From Didemnitutus sp041906465 (GTDB taxonomy: Bacteria > Verrucomicrobiota > Verrucomicrobiia > Opitutales > Opitutaceae), in contig JAYRJE010000012.1 of assembly GCA_041906465.1 (NCBI GenBank), forward strand, positions 1-64,000: a stretch of 64,000 nt of DNA, read 5' to 3'. Below the pieces are notes generated by a model. The model was given only the letters and a program-made list of their open reading frames with translations, was not told the DNA's origin and did not search any database. The number at the start of each line of letters is the position of its first letter. The stretch's first letter is position 1. The translations under genes and the position numbers were made by a program. Shown piece by piece: positions 62,736-64,000 of the stretch.

Positions 62736-64000
62736 ATGATCCGGCGACCGCTCCTTTTCCGTCTCGTGCTGCCAGTGTTCGCCTGCGCCGCGAGCCTCGC
62801 TCACGCCACCGACCGCTTGCCGAACATCGTAGTCATTCTCACCGATGACCAAGGCTACGCGGACGTCGGCGTTTACGGCGCCAAGGGCTACACGACGCCC
62901 AACCTCGACCGGCTCGCCCGCGAAGGCACGCAGTTCACCGACTTCCACGTCGCACAATCCGTCTGCTCGGCCTCGCGCGCGTCGCTCCTCACCGGTTGTT
63001 ATCCCAGCCGCGTCGGCATCCAAGGCGCGTTGTTCCCAAATTCTCCCATCGGCCTCGACGCGCGCGAAACCACGCTTGCCGAGTTGCTGAAGGCCCGCGG
63101 CTACGCGACGGGCATGGCGGGCAAGTGGCATCTCGGCGACCGGCCGGCGTTCCTCCCGGACCGTCATGGTTTCGACGAGTCGTTCTGCCTGCCGTATTCG
63201 CACGACATGTCGCCGCACAATCCCAACGCGCAGCGCAAGCATCCGCCGCTGCCATTGCTGGAGGACGGCCAGGTGGCCGATCCGGAGATCACGCCGGCGA
63301 AGATGGCTCACCTCACCGAATGGTTTACCGAACGCGCGGTGCGCTTCATCGAGCGCAACAAGGACCGGCCGTTCTTCTTCTATCTCGCGCATTCCATGCC
63401 GCACGTGCCGCTCGCCGCGAGCGAGCGCTTCGCCGGGAAATCGCAGCAAGGCCTTTACGGCGATGTCGTGATGGAAATCGATTGGTCCGTCGGCGAAGTC
63501 ATGCGCGCCCTCGCGGCGCACGGCCTCGAGCGCGACACGCTCGTCGTTTTCCTCAGCGATAACGGCCCGTGGCTTCCGTTCGGCAACCACGCCGGTAGCG
63601 CCGCGCCGTTCCGCGAAGGCAAGCGCACGATCTGGGAAGGCGGCACGCGCGTGCCTTGCCTCATGCGCTGGCCGGGCCGAATCCCCGTGGCCGCGGTGAA
63701 CGATCGCTTCGTGATGAACATCGACCTGTTTCCAACCATCGCGCACCGCATCGGCGCCGCGCTGCCGGAATTGAAAATCGACGGCCTCGATGTCTGGCCC
63801 TTGCTCACCGGCGCCGCCGACGCGACGAATCCGCACGAGGCTTACACGTTCTGGGACCCGGAAAACCAACTGCAGGCGATCACGAGCGGTGACGGACGCT
63901 GGAAACTCGTGCTGCCGCACGCGTATCAATCGCTGGCGGGCCGGCCCGGGGGCCGCGACGGCAAGGCCGCGCCGACGCAGGAGCTGCGCGTGACGACGCC
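62736..64000 (+). CDS. sulfatase (S1 family), partial at window end
   Basis: The frame is open from ATG 62736 to the last base (421 codons) with no stop, so the C-terminus lies outside. Signal peptide about 1-25 (ending SLAHA), ILTDDQGYADVGVYG metal site, formylglycine Cys 77 in VCSASR, GKWHLG at about 130, FLSDNGPW and FWDPENQLQAITSGDG near the end. Type I sulfatase, probably nearly complete. The sixth sulfatase of the window, of Cys type like the others. It continues the locus 3 operon, 24 bp after GH3. Confidence 0.92.
   Translation, partial: MIRRPLLFRLVLPVFACAASLAHATDRLPNIVVILTDDQGYADVGVYGAKGYTTPNLDRLAREGTQFTDFHVAQSVCSASRASLLTGCYPSRVGIQGALFPNSPIGLDARETTLAELLKARGYATGMAGKWHLGDRPAFLPDRHGFDESFCLPYSHDMSPHNPNAQRKHPPLPLLEDGQVADPEITPAKMAHLTEWFTERAVRFIERNKDRPFFFYLAHSMPHVPLAASERFAGKSQQGLYGDVVMEIDWSVGEVMRALAAHGLERDTLVVFLSDNGPWLPFGNHAGSAAPFREGKRTIWEGGTRVPCLMRWPGRIPVAAVNDRFVMNIDLFPTIAHRIGAALPELKIDGLDVWPLLTGAADATNPHEAYTFWDPENQLQAITSGDGRWKLVLPHAYQSLAGRPGGRDGKAAPTQELRVTT

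Noticed and set aside
60459..63929. Minus-strand open frame of more than 1100 codons
   Set aside because: It lies exactly opposite the GH3 and sulfatase genes, is Arg/Ala/Gly/Val-rich without motifs, and results from G+C-rich codon use on the coding strand.
1..64000. CRISPR array, tRNA or rRNA genes
   Set aside because: No regularly spaced repeats with unique spacers and no cloverleaf or rRNA-like stretch was found on reading both strands.

Overview
The window looks like a chromosomal segment of a polysaccharide-degrading member of Verrucomicrobiota, most likely Opitutaceae. The pointers are three large TonB-dependent receptors whose mature N-termini carry an SPFEV/NPFVV-type plug start, six Cys-type sulfatases, many exported glycosidases, an exported beta-propeller hybrid histidine-kinase system, a FecI/FecR pair and high G+C. 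This placement is inference from protein style; there is no rRNA or other marker gene here. No tRNA, rRNA or CRISPR array was seen.

Locus 1 (about 0.5-23.5 kb, all minus strand, visibly less G+C-rich than the right half) is a glycan-use cluster. In transcription order it holds two aldo/keto reductases, a propeller-type histidine kinase and a NarL-type regulator; then TonB receptor, sulfatase, GH39-like enzyme, GH3, clan GH-A glycosidase and sulfatase; then a C-terminal remnant of a PQQ dehydrogenase, a sodium/solute symporter and a GH38 alpha-mannosidase. A 16-bp inverted repeat (TTACACGAAMGTGTAA) occurs twice, once before the reductase/kinase operon and once before the receptor operon. It is a candidate operator for the co-encoded response regulator.

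Accessory island (about 23.5-29.7 kb): gene remnants (ClpA/B C-terminus, frameshifted NarL-type regulator, several frameshifted small genes), a few small genes that may be intact, a short tyrosine recombinase and an IS110-family element with a structured upstream non-coding region that may be its bridge RNA.

Locus 2 (29.7-38.8 kb, minus): beta-propeller protein, GH9, TonB receptor and a tandem beta-helix (GH55/pectate-lyase-like) protein, with a terminator at the end.

Locus 3 (39.1-64.0 kb, plus): ECF sigma factor, FecR anti-sigma factor, a separate STN-domain protein overlapping a TonB receptor, a TIM-barrel protein, a 1715-residue multidomain beta-helix protein, GH3, three sulfatases, aldose 1-epimerase, GH27, a second GH3, and a sulfatase that runs off the window. 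A bipartite element (GTAAAGGTTTT, 11 bp, GCGTCGTT) lies with identical spacing before the STN/receptor operon and, facing the other way, before the locus 2 operon; a partial third copy precedes the locus 2 beta-helix gene. This suggests that one ECF sigma factor drives both flanking loci.

Together the genes describe recognition and import at the outer membrane, desulfation and exo-glycosidic trimming in the periplasm, uptake by a sodium symporter, and reduction/epimerisation of released sugars. The substrates are probably sulfated glycans; their identity cannot be read from the sequence.
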